Origin: Fictibacillus barbaricus
GTDB lineage: Bacteria; Bacillota; Bacilli; Bacillales; Fictibacillaceae
DNA: 64,000 nt
Assembly (NCBI RefSeq): GCF_014635025.1
Contig: NZ_BMCE01000002.1
Coordinates: 1,632,399-1,696,398 of the forward strand
Reading direction: 5' to 3'
Shown here: positions 54,566-63,391 of the stretch, in pieces
Layout: every line of letters starts with the position of its first letter
Position numbering within the stretch: position 1 is the first letter of the stretch
Translations under genes and position numbers: made by a program
The notes under the pieces: model-generated
Seen by the model: only the letters and a program-made list of their open reading frames with translations
The model's database searches: none
Told to the model about the DNA's origin: nothing

Positions 54566-56404
54566 ATGAATCAGAAGCTTGGCCTAGTTGCGGTGCTCTT
54601 TTTATTGAGTATCGTGCTCTTTTCTTTTATTGGGTTAAGAAACGAATACGAAAACTATATCCCATTTCATAAAGCCGTACATTCTCTCGCTAAAGTGGAA
54701 GAGATTGATCTTGATGAAAACAGTCGTCTCCTCGATCGAAACGGTAGTCTTATCTATGAGTTTAAAGGCGAGGAAAGCCGAATTTATCTTCCCTTTGAAA
54801 GGATTCCTGTTTACGTTCGGCAGGCATTTATCGCAACAGAAGATCAGAATTTTTTAGAACATCACGGAATCGATGGAAAAGCCATAGCTAGAGCATTTAT
54901 ATCCAATTCTTCTGAAGGCGGCATCCAGCAAGGAGGCAGCACGATCACTCAGCAGCTGTCACGCAATCTCTTTTTAACCCATGAACGTACTTACGACCGA
55001 AAACTAAAAGAATTACTCATCTCCTATCGTATCGAACAGCAGCTGACAAAAGAGGAGATTCTAGAGCTATACATCAATACGATTTATTTTCAAAACGGTG
55101 TTTATGGAATTGAAAAGGCGAGCCGCTATTACTTTAATAAGCCAGTGAAGGAGCTTTCATTAGGGGAAATCGCTTTACTCGCAGCAATCCCGAATAATCC
55201 GGGATTCTATAACCCTTTAACAAAACTTGAGAACACAAAGAAACGGCAGCAATGGATTATTAAGAAGATGAAAGAGCAAGAATTTATTGATCAAACTGAA
55301 TATGATAAGGCAGTTAAACAACCGATTAAATTACATGTTTCTGAGCAAGCTGTTCCTTTTCCTGAAGTTGTTGGCTACGTAAAAGAAGAACTGCTGAACC
55401 TAGTTGCAGCAGCACCCGATAATAAGGGATTGAAGCCTGAAGAGCTGGTGAAAAAGAGAGATGAACTTTTAAGAAGTGGTGTTGTGGTTGAAACTTCGCT
55501 TGACCCTGAGCTGCAGAAAGAAACATTAGAAGCTGTTCTTAACCGATTGCCTTACCGTGATGTAGAAGGATCTGCAGTGGTTGTAGATCACGTTTCTAAA
55601 CAGATTGTAGCAATGGTCGGTGGAAAGAATGTTGGCATAGAAGAGTTTAACCGGGCTTACCAAGCAAGAAGGCAGCCAGGTTCTGCGATTAAACCGCTGC
55701 TTGCTTATGCTCCGTATGTTGATGTATATGGTGCAAACCCTCATTCCTTGATATCAGCTGCTCGCATCTGTGAAGATAATTATTGTCCAAACAACTATGG
55801 CGGTGCTTCTTATGGAATTGTTTCTTTAGAAAAGGCCATGGCAAGCTCTATCAACACTGCAGCTGTCCGGGCGTTAAAGAAGACTGGCGTTGAAAGAGCA
55901 TTTACATATTTAGATGCATTCGGTTTTTCATCCATTCCAACAGATGACCATCAGCTTGCTAGTGCTCTAGGGGGCTTCTCGAAAGGTTTTTCTCCACTGG
56001 AACTTACCAGTGCCTATACCGTCTTTAGCTCCGGTGGTTCATACGCGAAACCTAGGTTAATTACTTCTGTCAAAGATAAAACCGGAAAAGTGATATATGC
56101 TCTGGACCATAAGCCCGTTAGAGTTTGGAGTGAAAAAACAAACTCAGTGATGCGGGAGATGCTTGAGGCGGTAACAATTTCAGGTACAGCCCGAGATGCT
56201 CGTTTCTCTGGCTCAGCGTATATTGGAGGAAAGACCGGAACAACGAACAATATCAAAGATCTTTGGTTCGTAGGATTGACGGATCGTTACACTGCGGGAG
56301 TTTGGGTTGGCCGTGATCGACCGAGCAGCCTTGGATCTATTGAAGGATCCTCTCCGGAAGTTATGATTTGGCGAGATATTATGATAAAAGCTTCTCAGAA
56401 ATGA
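54566..56404 (+). CDS. pbpD: class A penicillin-binding protein, PBP4 type
   Basis: 612 aa from the ATG at 54566 (GGAG upstream). One N-terminal anchor (LVAVLFLLSIVLFSFIGL). Glycosyltransferase domain with EDQNFLEHHGID and GGSTITQQLSRNLFL; transpeptidase with Ser-x-x-Lys in RQPGSAIKPLLAY, SSINTAA and GGKTGTTNN. ICEDNYCPNNYGG matches the corresponding PbpD segment. Polymerises and cross-links wall peptidoglycan. yufK nearby agrees with the B. subtilis pbpD neighbourhood. Confidence 0.93.
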   Translation: MNQKLGLVAVLFLLSIVLFSFIGLRNEYENYIPFHKAVHSLAKVEEIDLDENSRLLDRNGSLIYEFKGEESRIYLPFERIPVYVRQAFIATEDQNFLEHHGIDGKAIARAFISNSSEGGIQQGGSTITQQLSRNLFLTHERTYDRKLKELLISYRIEQQLTKEEILELYINTIYFQNGVYGIEKASRYYFNKPVKELSLGEIALLAAIPNNPGFYNPLTKLENTKKRQQWIIKKMKEQEFIDQTEYDKAVKQPIKLHVSEQAVPFPEVVGYVKEELLNLVAAAPDNKGLKPEELVKKRDELLRSGVVVETSLDPELQKETLEAVLNRLPYRDVEGSAVVVDHVSKQIVAMVGGKNVGIEEFNRAYQARRQPGSAIKPLLAYAPYVDVYGANPHSLISAARICEDNYCPNNYGGASYGIVSLEKAMASSINTAAVRALKKTGVERAFTYLDAFGFSSIPTDDHQLASALGGFSKGFSPLELTSAYTVFSSGGSYAKPRLITSVKDKTGKVIYALDHKPVRVWSEKTNSVMREMLEAVTISGTARDARFSGSAYIGGKTGTTNNIKDLWFVGLTDRYTAGVWVGRDRPSSLGSIEGSSPEVMIWRDIMIKASQK

Positions 56405-56447
56405 TAAAAAGACCCTGTCACTGAATGGAGTGGCAGGGTTGTCTTTT
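56405..56447 (+). terminator. terminator of pbpD
   Basis: GACCCTGTCACT and AGTGGCAGGGTTGTC arms followed by TTTT. Confidence 0.8.
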
Positions 56448-56500
56448 AGAGTGCAAATGATAACACGACTAGTGTGAACAGTAATACTATGAACCAACAA

Positions 56501-56606
56501 TAATTCCAGAAGTTTAAAGGATAATTCCACGAGAATCTATAACATATCCACGAAATTTTATCTTATATCCACGAATTTCCCCGGTATATCCACGAGTCGA
56601 TAAAAA
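56501..56606 (+). repeat. degenerate tandem array, five ~21-bp units
   Basis: Units start at 56501, 56522, 56544, 56565 and 56586 (21, 22, 21, 21 bp). Core AT(A/T)(T)CCACGA(A/G)TTT with a variable tail. Same unit family as the array at 2264-2368. It lies between the pbpD terminator and the yufK stop. Confidence 0.7.
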
Positions 56607-56629
56607 ACGACAAATCCTGAAAAAAATTT

Positions 56630-57187
56630 TTATGTGATCGCCGCCACGAACGCATTATACAAACGCATCACCGTATAAACGACGAGCAAACTGAACCCTG
56701 TCCAGAAGAACAAATGCATAAATACCATCCCCATTATTCCGGCAGTGGATAGGCTCGACCCGATCTTCAACAAAAAATAAAAGAAATATACAAGTGATGC
56801 CACACCAAACACCATACATAAAAGCAGGATGGAGTGGTTCAATATTATCGAAAGCATTCCGCCAGCAAAAAAGAACCATCCCCCGTTCTTTCCTTGCTGG
56901 ATGAGTGTCCCTTCCGAATCCCTCGAAAAAAAGAACAGACTTAAATGAGTCAGTGTGTCAGATAATAGCTTAAGAGCAGCAAAACCCATAAAAAACAATA
57001 AAAATAAACAAAAGCCAACCGATAGATGAATCACATGATCCGGAAATAACTCCCGCATCCCTTGATAAACTCCAAAGTATCTGAGTTTATCGATCAGAAG
57101 CCTTTCAAAATAGATCGCAAAACCAGAGCTGAACAGGATAATCGAGAACAACGGAAGATACCCTGTCATATAAACGTTTTTCTTCAT
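56630..57187 (-). CDS. yufK: YufK-family (DUF5366) membrane protein
   Basis: 185 aa, about five hydrophobic helices, matching the length and N-terminal pattern (MKKNVYMTGYLPLFSIILFS, GVYQGMRELFP) of B. subtilis YufK. Function unknown. In B. subtilis yufK lies close to pbpD, so this is conserved neighbourhood, here convergent with pbpD across the 21-bp repeat array. Confidence 0.75.
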   Translation of the reverse strand: MKKNVYMTGYLPLFSIILFSSGFAIYFERLLIDKLRYFGVYQGMRELFPDHVIHLSVGFCLFLLFFMGFAALKLLSDTLTHLSLFFFSRDSEGTLIQQGKNGGWFFFAGGMLSIILNHSILLLCMVFGVASLVYFFYFLLKIGSSLSTAGIMGMVFMHLFFWTGFSLLVVYTVMRLYNAFVAAIT

Positions 57188-57313
57188 TTGCTCAACACGA
57201 ATCCCCTCAAATTGTTAAATCTTCGCAGAAATACATTCCCATGAAAACCGTTTTCATTTATAATGAGGAGAGAGAATGGAAAGAATAAGACTACTTTCAA
57301 AGGAGGAGTTCAG

Positions 57314-57403
57314 ATGGATTTTATCCTCATCCTACTCGTGATGCTCGCCTTCCTGACTGCAATCTTTACAGCAGGCTATAACGATCGTCCTGGAAAAAAC
57401 TAA
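57314..57403 (+). CDS. small single-span membrane protein (29 aa)
   Basis: MDFILILLVMLAFLTAIFTA then GYNDRPGKN: one transmembrane helix and a short polar tail. A perfect AAAGGAGG ribosome site lies 6-8 nt upstream, a TATAAT box sits near 57260, and a terminator follows. Too good a gene structure to be chance. No homologue recognised. Confidence 0.7.
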   Translation: MDFILILLVMLAFLTAIFTAGYNDRPGKN

Positions 57404-57422
57404 TCCATATACATATGGAAGT

Positions 57423-57458
57423 AAAAACGTCCCTCTTCTGTAAGGACGTTTTTTTATT
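57423..57458. terminator. bidirectional terminator
   Basis: AAAAACGTCC / GGACGTTTTT stem with T-run on both strands, between the 29-aa gene and trmL. Confidence 0.85.
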
Positions 57459-57474
57459 TCCCCTATTTCAATTT

Positions 57475-57948
57475 CTATTTCAACTCTCCAAAGCTTTGCT
57501 GACGTAGTGCTTCATAGATTAAAATAGCTGCAGTATTTGATAAATTCAATGAGCGAATGTGCTCATTCATTGGTATCCGCAGGCATCTCTCTATGTTTGC
57601 ATCAATTAATTCTCTAGGAAGCCCCTTTGTTTCTTTCCCAAAAACAAAAAAGACATCCTTCTCTGCATCAGAATAATCAAAATCCGAATACGTTCGCTCT
57701 CCGAATTTGGTTATATAGAAAAATTCCCCGTTTGGATACTCAGTGAAAAACGCATCCAATGAATCGTGATGATACAATGTTACATGCTCCCAATAGTCAA
57801 GGCCAGCCCGCTTTAAATACTTGTCCTCCAAAGAGAATCCCAGTGGATGGATCAAATGCAGGTGCGTGCCTGTTCCTGCACATGTTCGTGCGATATTTCC
57901 TGTGTTTGCAGGAATTAATGGTTCAAATAATACAACATGTATAGCCAA
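57475..57948 (-). CDS. trmL: tRNA (cytidine/uridine-34 2'-O)-methyltransferase
   Basis: 157 aa from a TTG at 57948 (GAGGTGA upstream), giving the family start xxIHVVLFEP. SPOUT fold: NTGNIARTCAGTGT, FVFGKETKGLP and the knot IPMNEHIRSLNLSNTAAIL. Methylates the wobble ribose of tRNA-Leu. Called CspR in older B. subtilis annotation, near yhbB and yhbA, the same neighbourhood as here. Confidence 0.95.
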   Translation of the reverse strand: MAIHVVLFEPLIPANTGNIARTCAGTGTHLHLIHPLGFSLEDKYLKRAGLDYWEHVTLYHHDSLDAFFTEYPNGEFFYITKFGERTYSDFDYSDAEKDVFFVFGKETKGLPRELIDANIERCLRIPMNEHIRSLNLSNTAAILIYEALRQQSFGELK

Positions 57949-58032
57949 AAAGCTCACCTCAAAAACAATATTCCAACAAGTACTTATTATAGCACTTTTT
58001 TAGGAATATCACTCAAGAAGGCAAGCTTCACA

Positions 58033-58914
58033 TTAAAGAATATGAAAAAATTTATACTGAATTCTTTTTGTGTAAGCTGTCGAATCCTCATATCCCCAAT
58101 AACGCATTCTGCTGTTCGTCGTGTGTGCATTGACCAATGGTTCCCCTGAAGGATCTTTGGCTACAACGATCGTCGTATGCTGATAATGCCCGTCGCCATC
58201 AAAGTCATAGCAGATAACATCACCCGGCAGCAATAGATGAGCTGCAGATTTCTCCTGAGCTTGCAAACTCGATTTCGATCCGCTTAAATACCACCGAAGG
58301 GCATTCGCAACCGACCAGCTATAGCTCCAGGAGTTATTTCTCATCCACCACCCTTTAGACTTGATGGACTGAGATGTCATTGGAATACCGCCTGCATGGA
58401 TACTTTGAGATATATAGTTCGTGCAATCATTTTCAAAGTTCTTATAAGCTGGATTGTAGGAGTTCCACCATCGCTCCGCATATCGAACAGCAGCAAGCCT
58501 GTCATAACCGCCCTTAGTTGGAGAAATTGATTCGTTTTCCCTTTCGATCTTTGGGAGTTCACGATAATTCCCTTCTTCATTTACGGGTTCATCACTTTTC
58601 ATCTCACCCTCTAGGAAAACAGCACGGCGCTCTTGTGACAACTCTTCTACATAAAAGTCAAAACCGTGTTTGATCAAGAAACTATAGTGTACAAGATAAT
58701 CCACTTGAACTTTATTATCGGTTTCGGTCGTTCTCAAAACACTTCCATTCGTTTGATTATTCACGATAAATGCATTTCTATCGGTATACATTTGTTTTTT
58801 TCGCAAAAAGCTTTCTTGTTCGTCTCGTAAGAAGAAGCCTCTTCCATCCGCATCTGCATGTATCATCCATTGAGACTGGTTTTGTATATAAGCTTTAAGT
58901 GTTTCCATCCACAT
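58033..58914 (-). CDS. yhbB: Amidase_6 domain protein, YhbB-like
   Basis: 293 aa. The C-terminal ~170 residues carry the Amidase_6 pattern: RLAAVRYAERWWNSYNPAYK, catalytic Cys in NDCTNYISQSIHAGGIPM, and the His region GDGHYQHTTIVVA. N-terminal part is variable. Probably a peptidoglycan amidase active in sporulation, though no signal peptide is visible. Lies between trmL and ogt/queG, matching the B. subtilis yhbA-yhbB-cspR order. Confidence 0.88.
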   Translation of the reverse strand: MWMETLKAYIQNQSQWMIHADADGRGFFLRDEQESFLRKKQMYTDRNAFIVNNQTNGSVLRTTETDNKVQVDYLVHYSFLIKHGFDFYVEELSQERRAVFLEGEMKSDEPVNEEGNYRELPKIERENESISPTKGGYDRLAAVRYAERWWNSYNPAYKNFENDCTNYISQSIHAGGIPMTSQSIKSKGWWMRNNSWSYSWSVANALRWYLSGSKSSLQAQEKSAAHLLLPGDVICYDFDGDGHYQHTTIVVAKDPSGEPLVNAHTTNSRMRYWGYEDSTAYTKRIQYKFFHIL

Positions 58915-58957
58915 CAGACATCCCTCCTGCTTTTACTAACATATGAGAGGAATAACA

Positions 58958-58984
58958 AAAAAAAGAACCCTTTAAGGGCTCTAA
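58958..58984 (-). terminator. terminator of ogt
   Basis: GAGCCCTT / AAGGGTTC stem then TTTTTTTT on the minus strand, overlapping the ogt stop. Confidence 0.7.
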
Positions 58985-59517
58985 GATGTCTTCTTGCAGC
59001 TATTCTGTTCAATCGATAATAATATTTCTTTTTTGTCTAATCCCCCGCCATATCCTACAAGAGCACCATTGCTGCCAATGACGCGATGACATGGAATAAA
59101 AACAGGTACAGGATTTTGGTTATTCGCACTACCGACAGCACGAACAGCCTTAGGTGCACCAATCCCTTGAGCCACTTCCTTATATGAACAAGTTAGGCCA
59201 TATGGAATGCTCGTAAGCTGGTTCCAAACCTTTTTTTGAAAAGCCGTACCGAATAAATCGTAGTTCACGTTAAACTCATGCAGATTGCCTGCAAAGTATT
59301 CCTGTAATTGTTGAATGGCATCCTCTACATACTCTGGAGAGCGAATGAGTTCTCCTTTAATAAAGTGTTTCGCCATCCATGAACGTAAAGATGGAAGGTT
59401 ATCCTCCATTGAACCAAAATCGAGACGGCAGATTCCGTTCTCCGTTGCAATGATTGTTAACGGTCCGATTACGCTTTCCATTTCTTCATAATAGAGTAAC
59501 GTTTTAATCTGACACAT
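58981..59517 (-). CDS. ogt: methylated-DNA-protein-cysteine methyltransferase
   Basis: 178 aa. Active-site Cys in IPCHRVIGSNGALVGYGGG and the arginine-finger helix YKEVAQGIGAPKAVRAVGSA. Repairs O6-alkylguanine by irreversible methyl transfer. N-terminal domain is short, Ogt-type without Ada domains. AAGGGA precedes the ATG. Located between yhbB and queG. Confidence 0.96.
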   Translation of the reverse strand: MCQIKTLLYYEEMESVIGPLTIIATENGICRLDFGSMEDNLPSLRSWMAKHFIKGELIRSPEYVEDAIQQLQEYFAGNLHEFNVNYDLFGTAFQKKVWNQLTSIPYGLTCSYKEVAQGIGAPKAVRAVGSANNQNPVPVFIPCHRVIGSNGALVGYGGGLDKKEILLSIEQNSCKKTS

Positions 59518-59576
59518 AATTATCCCTTCTTTTCATTACTTGACCTTACTATATCGGACACTTCAAACATATGCGA

Positions 59577-60722
59577 TTACGATATTTCCTGATTTTGAAG
59601 CATTTTGAGTCCCTTTTCTATCTCTAACTCAACCAAATCGTCTTTTTCACGCTCTTTTGCAGACAATAGTTCCGATTCTGCATCAATTCCACCAATCTTA
59701 CCGATGGCCCATGCAGCTGTTCCTCTTATTACAGGTCTAGGGTCATGTTTTAGTAAGTTCACGAGATCTGGTATAGCCGTTTCATCTTTAAAATGAGCTA
59801 AGGCGATAATCGCATTTCGTTGAATGGGTTTCTTTCCTCTCCAGCTGCCGGAAACATGCCCGAATCTTTCTTTAAACTCTCTATTGCTCATAGACAATAA
59901 AGGTTTTAAAAGAGGTTTTGCAATCTCTGGATCAGGTTCCATTTCCACATGATGGTGAAAATCTTTTCCCTTATTTTGAGGACACACTGTCTGACATGTA
60001 TCACAGCCATAAAGCCGGTTGCCTAATTTGTCTCTATATTGGTCAGGTAGAAAGTCTTTTGTTTGGGTTAGAAAAGCAATACACTTGGAAGAATCGAGCT
60101 GCCCCCCTTGAACGAGAGCATTTGTTGGACATGCCTCCACACACTTATTGCATGTGCCGCACTGATCTTCTATAGGTGTATCAGCAGGAAACGCAATGTT
60201 TGTGACCATTTCTCCCAGGTACATATAAGAACCAAACTCTGGTGACATGATGGCACAGTTTTTTGCACTCCAACCGATCCCTGCTCTTTCAGCCACGGCA
60301 CGATCTGAAAGCTCACCCGTGTCTACCATCGATCTTACTTTTGCTTCTGGAACTTTGTCTATAATAAAAGCTTCGAGCAGCGAGAGTTTTTCTCTTAATA
60401 TATGGTGGTAATCCTTACCCCATGATGCTCTGCAAAAAATACCTCTTCGCTCTCCTTTTATACTTTTAGGAGCATTCTTCATTTTAGAGGGATATGCCAG
60501 TGCAATAGATATAATGCTTGAAGCGCCTGTAAGCAGCTGCTCTGGCTCTGTTCTCTTATCAATATCTTTTTCTTCAAATCCTGATTGATAGCCAAGGTCT
60601 TGCTGTATTCGGAGTCGTTCTTTAAGCTCCGCAAAAACATTCGCATGTGCGAAGCCAATTTTATCAATTCCGATTTCTTTACTATATGCAACAATCTCTT
60701 TCTTCAACTGGGCACTTGTCAC
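59577..60722 (-). CDS. queG: epoxyqueuosine reductase (YhbA/QueG)
   Basis: 381 aa from a GTG at 60722, with AAAGGAGGGAT upstream; an upstream ATG overlaps that site. Cobalamin-dependent last step of queuosine synthesis. Two 4Fe-4S clusters: CGTCNKCVEACP and CDTCQTVCP. C-terminal HEAT repeats (AIIALAHFKDETAIPDLVNL; GTAAWAIGKIGG) are present, as in the long form. Equivalent to B. subtilis YhbA. Confidence 0.96.
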   Translation of the reverse strand: MTSAQLKKEIVAYSKEIGIDKIGFAHANVFAELKERLRIQQDLGYQSGFEEKDIDKRTEPEQLLTGASSIISIALAYPSKMKNAPKSIKGERRGIFCRASWGKDYHHILREKLSLLEAFIIDKVPEAKVRSMVDTGELSDRAVAERAGIGWSAKNCAIMSPEFGSYMYLGEMVTNIAFPADTPIEDQCGTCNKCVEACPTNALVQGGQLDSSKCIAFLTQTKDFLPDQYRDKLGNRLYGCDTCQTVCPQNKGKDFHHHVEMEPDPEIAKPLLKPLLSMSNREFKERFGHVSGSWRGKKPIQRNAIIALAHFKDETAIPDLVNLLKHDPRPVIRGTAAWAIGKIGGIDAESELLSAKEREKDDLVELEIEKGLKMLQNQEIS

Positions 60723-60796
60723 GCATATCCCTCCTTTCACATTTATTTTCCACTCTTATGATAAAATACAACTATATTTAAAAGAAACGGGGTTCG

Positions 60797-61453
60797 ATGA
60801 TGATTACCATTTCTCCTAAAATAAGCGAACTTGTCCCACATTTTAAAATAGGCACAATTACATACCATGATATCGCGATTAGCGAATCACCGCAAATGAT
60901 AAAAGGCAGATTCCAGCTATTTACAGAATCTCTGCGCCTTGAGGAAAAAACAGCAACAGATTATCCGGGTATCGCCGAGTACCGGTCTGTATTTAAGGCG
61001 ATAGGAATTGATCCTTCCAGGTACCGTCCTGCTTCAGAAGCGCTGCTTCGGCGTATATTAAGCGGCAAAGATCTACCTCCTATCAATTCAGGTGTAGACG
61101 TTAATAATTTCTTTTCAATACGTTTTGCCATCCCCATTGGTCTATATAACCTCGATAAGATTGAGGGGAATGTTGAGATTCGAATTGGTCATTCTGACGA
61201 TACATATGAGGGCTTAAACGGCCGAGAAATGAATATGGAAGGAAAGCTATTATCAGCTGACTCTTTTGGAGCATTTGGCAGCCCTATCGTGGACTCTAAG
61301 CGTACGATGGTAGATGAAAGAGTGATGAATGCATTACATATCGTATACCTCCAGCCATCTATGGAGAAAAGTGAGGCAGAAGAACTTTTAGAATCAATGG
61401 CAAAAATGTTTACCCAAGTGAATGGTGGGACTGCGGAGATCAAGGTTCTCTAA
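60797..61453 (+). CDS. B3/B4 tRNA-binding domain protein
   Basis: 218 aa. Stand-alone B3/4 domain as in the PheRS beta subunit: IAEYRSVFKAIGIDPSRYRP followed by SEALLRRIL, then NNFFSIRFAIPIGLYNLDKI and FGSPIVDSKRTMV. Homologous free-standing proteins are thought to edit or bind mischarged tRNA or amino acids, but this is unproven. Start ATG at 60797 or 60800. Confidence 0.88.
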   Translation: MMITISPKISELVPHFKIGTITYHDIAISESPQMIKGRFQLFTESLRLEEKTATDYPGIAEYRSVFKAIGIDPSRYRPASEALLRRILSGKDLPPINSGVDVNNFFSIRFAIPIGLYNLDKIEGNVEIRIGHSDDTYEGLNGREMNMEGKLLSADSFGAFGSPIVDSKRTMVDERVMNALHIVYLQPSMEKSEAEELLESMAKMFTQVNGGTAEIKVL

Positions 61454-61477
61454 ATGATTGAATTCGCCTCTTGTCAT

Positions 61478-61581
61478 ATTTAGCCGACTCGCGGATATAT
61501 GATAAAAACTAACAGGATTAATGTAAAAACCCGCTGTATTATTGCTTGATCTCGCCGGTGATTACCTAAATATCTGGGATT
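61478..61581 (-). repeat. degenerate tandem array of ~21-bp units, reversed orientation
   Basis: On the minus strand successive units begin AATCACCGGCGAG, AATACAGCGGGTTTTTA, AATCCTGTTAGTTTTTA and ATATCCGCGAGTCGG, with 21-23-bp spacing. Unit-by-unit these align with the array at 2264-2368 (AATTCAGCGAGTTTC, AATCCGGCGAGTTTT, ATATCAGCGG). Confidence 0.65.
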
Positions 61582-61584
61582 ACA

Positions 61585-61627
61585 AAAAAATGCAGGGCTT
61601 CATTGGATCAACGAAGCCCTGCATTAA
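61585..61627 (-). terminator. terminator of the 67-aa membrane protein gene
   Basis: AATGCAGGGCTTC / GAAGCCCTGCATT 13-bp arms, then TTTTTT on the minus strand. Confidence 0.8.
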
Positions 61628-61736
61628 AACCTACAACTAACTTGTTCTATATATAAGCAGCATGTTTAAGATTTATGACAAGTTCTTTTTTACTATTTTG
61701 AAAGCTTGGCACTAGCCAAGCTACATTTCCATACAA

Positions 61737-61940
61737 TTAACGTTTTAAAAGAAACAGCAATGCTAAAAACATGATGACCGATAAAATCAGGATTACTTTT
61801 ATAGAATAAAATATCCTCATTATCATTATTTCTATTACATCAAAATAACGTCCTATATCAGACAATAAGAAAAAGATAGATGTTAAACAAACGGTAATGA
61901 CAAGAATACAAAAAACAGAACCAAGCTGCCCTCTATACAT
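61737..61940 (-). CDS. small membrane protein with two helices (67 aa)
   Basis: ATG at 61940 preceded by GGGGGAGGG. Two hydrophobic helices (VFCILVITVCLTSIFFLL and IKVILILSVIMFLALLFLL) separated by a short acidic and basic loop, ending in KR. No family recognised. A terminator lies about 110 bp downstream. Confidence 0.6.
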   Translation of the reverse strand: MYRGQLGSVFCILVITVCLTSIFFLLSDIGRYFDVIEIMIMRIFYSIKVILILSVIMFLALLFLLKR

Positions 61941-62021
61941 TGGCCCTCCCCCTTGTTCTTACCTATTCAGTGTACAAGAAGAACGTTCATTTAAGTTTTT
62001 AGGCAGTATTAAAATCCAAAT

Positions 62022-62055
62022 AAAATAAAAAAACTTCCCACAACTGTGAGAAGTC
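62022..62055 (-). terminator. terminator of the rRNA-tRNA operon
   Basis: ACTTCTCACA / TGTGGGAAGT stem followed by TTTTTTT on the minus strand, right after the last tRNA. Confidence 0.85.
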
Positions 62056-62085
62056 TAAAATACATGCTGTTATGTTAAAGTAAAA

Positions 62086-62170
62086 TGGTACCGGTGGTCG
62101 GGGTCGAACCGACACTCCAGAAGGAACACGATTTTGAGTCGTGCGCGTCTGCCAATTCCGCCACACCGGC
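62086..62170 (-). tRNA. tRNA-Leu (CAA)
   Basis: 85 nt including encoded CCA. Loop CTCAAAA gives anticodon CAA; long variable arm typical of Leu; TTCGACC T-loop. Confidence 0.95.
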
Positions 62171-62195
62171 ATTTAAGGCTTTGATCAATAAAAGA

Positions 62196-62270
62196 TGGAG
62201 GCGGCACCCGGATTCGAACCGGGGGATAAGGGTTTTGCAGACCCGTGCCTTACCACTTGGCTATGCCGCC
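62196..62270 (-). tRNA. tRNA-Cys (GCA)
   Basis: Cloverleaf starting GGCGGCATAGCC, anticodon loop CTGCAAA (GCA), encoded CCA. Confidence 0.95.
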
Positions 62271-62282
62271 AGAATCTAAAAA

Positions 62283-62357
62283 TGGAGCGGAAGACGGGAT
62301 TCGAACCCGCGACCCCAACCTTGGCAAGGTTGTATTCTACCACTGAACTACTTCCGC
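62283..62357 (-). tRNA. tRNA-Gly (GCC)
   Basis: Starts GCGGAAGTAGTTC, anticodon loop TTGCCAA (GCC), encoded CCA. Confidence 0.95.
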
Positions 62358-62379
62358 AGATATTAATTTAAAATAAAAA

Positions 62380-62454
62380 TGGCTGGGCTAGCTGGATTCG
62401 AACCAACGCATGACGGAGTCAAAGTCCGTTGCCTTACCGCTTGGCTATAGCCCA
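62380..62454 (-). tRNA. tRNA-Gln (TTG)
   Basis: Starts TGGGCTATAGCC, anticodon loop CTTTGAC (TTG), encoded CCA. Confidence 0.95.
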
Positions 62455-62463
62455 ACACTTAAA

Positions 62464-62540
62464 TGGGGCGGACGAGGGGAATCGAACCCCCGAATGTCGG
62501 AACCACAATCCGATGCGTTAACCACTTCGCCACGACCGCC
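62464..62540 (-). tRNA. tRNA-His (GTG)
   Basis: Starts GGCGGTCGTGGCG, anticodon loop TTGTGGT (GTG), encoded CCA. The extra 5' G of tRNA-His is probably encoded. Confidence 0.95.
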
Positions 62541-62553
62541 ACAGTATTTATAA

Positions 62554-62627
62554 TGGCAGGGGCAGTAGGAATCGAACCCACACCAAAGGTTTTGGAGACC
62601 TTCGTTCTACCGTTAAACTATGCCCCT
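62554..62627 (-). tRNA. tRNA-Trp (CCA)
   Basis: Starts AGGGGCATAGTTT, anticodon loop CTCCAAA (CCA), encoded 3' CCA. Confidence 0.95.
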
Positions 62628-62652
62628 GTAAGGAATAATATGCTAATAAAGA

Positions 62653-62737
62653 TGGTGGAGGGGGACGGATTCGAACCGCCGAACCCGGAGGGAGCGGATT
62701 TACAGTCCGCCGCGTTTAGCCACTTCGCTACCCCTCC
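62653..62737 (-). tRNA. tRNA-Tyr (GTA)
   Basis: Starts GGAGGGGTAGCG, anticodon loop CTGTAAA (GTA), long variable arm, encoded CCA. Confidence 0.95.
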
Positions 62738-62888
62738 ACAATTGAGACAGGTATTATTTTAAAACATATAAGACCTGATTTCAAGAGGAATTTTTATCCT
62801 GACAAGGACATGCTTCTGCGTCTACATGCTTATTCGAGCAGTAGATTCCTCATCGCAGCAGATTTAATTATTGGAATAAATAAATCTG
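62738..62888. other. long tRNA spacer between Tyr and Thr genes
   Basis: About 150 bp against the usual 10-25 bp of this cluster. Contains CAGATTTA / TAAATCTG arms near 62860-62890 beside tRNA-Thr. No tRNA fragment or gene was seen. Confidence 0.5.
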
Positions 62889-62964
<76 letters not shown>

Positions 62965-62972
62965 AAAAAAAA

Positions 62973-63048
<76 letters not shown>

Positions 63049-63053
63049 AAGAA

Positions 63054-63154
63054 TGTTTAACTGTCCGTTGGTTACCCTGTCTCTTCCTCTAAAAGAATGA
63101 CTGTGAGTAAATCCGTCGAGACAACTCGTAGTTTTATCACGATGTATTCCTCGT
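63054..63154. repeat. ~100-nt spacer insert flanked by 22-bp direct repeats of the tRNA-Phe 5' end
   Basis: The 22 bp at 63032-63053 (tRNA-Phe start plus flank) recur exactly at 63155-63176. The 101-nt insert contains TCTCTTCCTCTAAAAG at offset ~27 and TCCGTCGAGACA at offset ~59; the insert at 63392-63495 has the same two motifs at the same offsets. Confidence 0.75.
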
Positions 63155-63221
63155 GACTGAGCTATCGAGCCAAGAAACAATGTCTTGGTAATGTAAAGCC
63201 ACCGTTTAATGTAAATAAAAA

Positions 63222-63297
63222 TGGCGGACCCGACCGGGGTCGAACCGGCGATCTCCTGCGTGACAGGCAGGCATGTTAACCACTACACCACGAGTCC
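63222..63297 (-). tRNA. tRNA-Asp (GTC)
   Basis: Starts GGACTCGTGGTG, anticodon loop CTGTCAC (GTC), encoded CCA. Confidence 0.95.
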
Positions 63298-63300
63298 ATT

Positions 63301-63377
<77 letters not shown>

Positions 63378-63391
63378 ATGATATCAAGTAT

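Noticed and set aside
62738..62888. Third copy of the ~100-nt tRNA-spacer insert
   Set aside because: The spacer is long, but the two shared motifs and a flanking tRNA repeat are not present.
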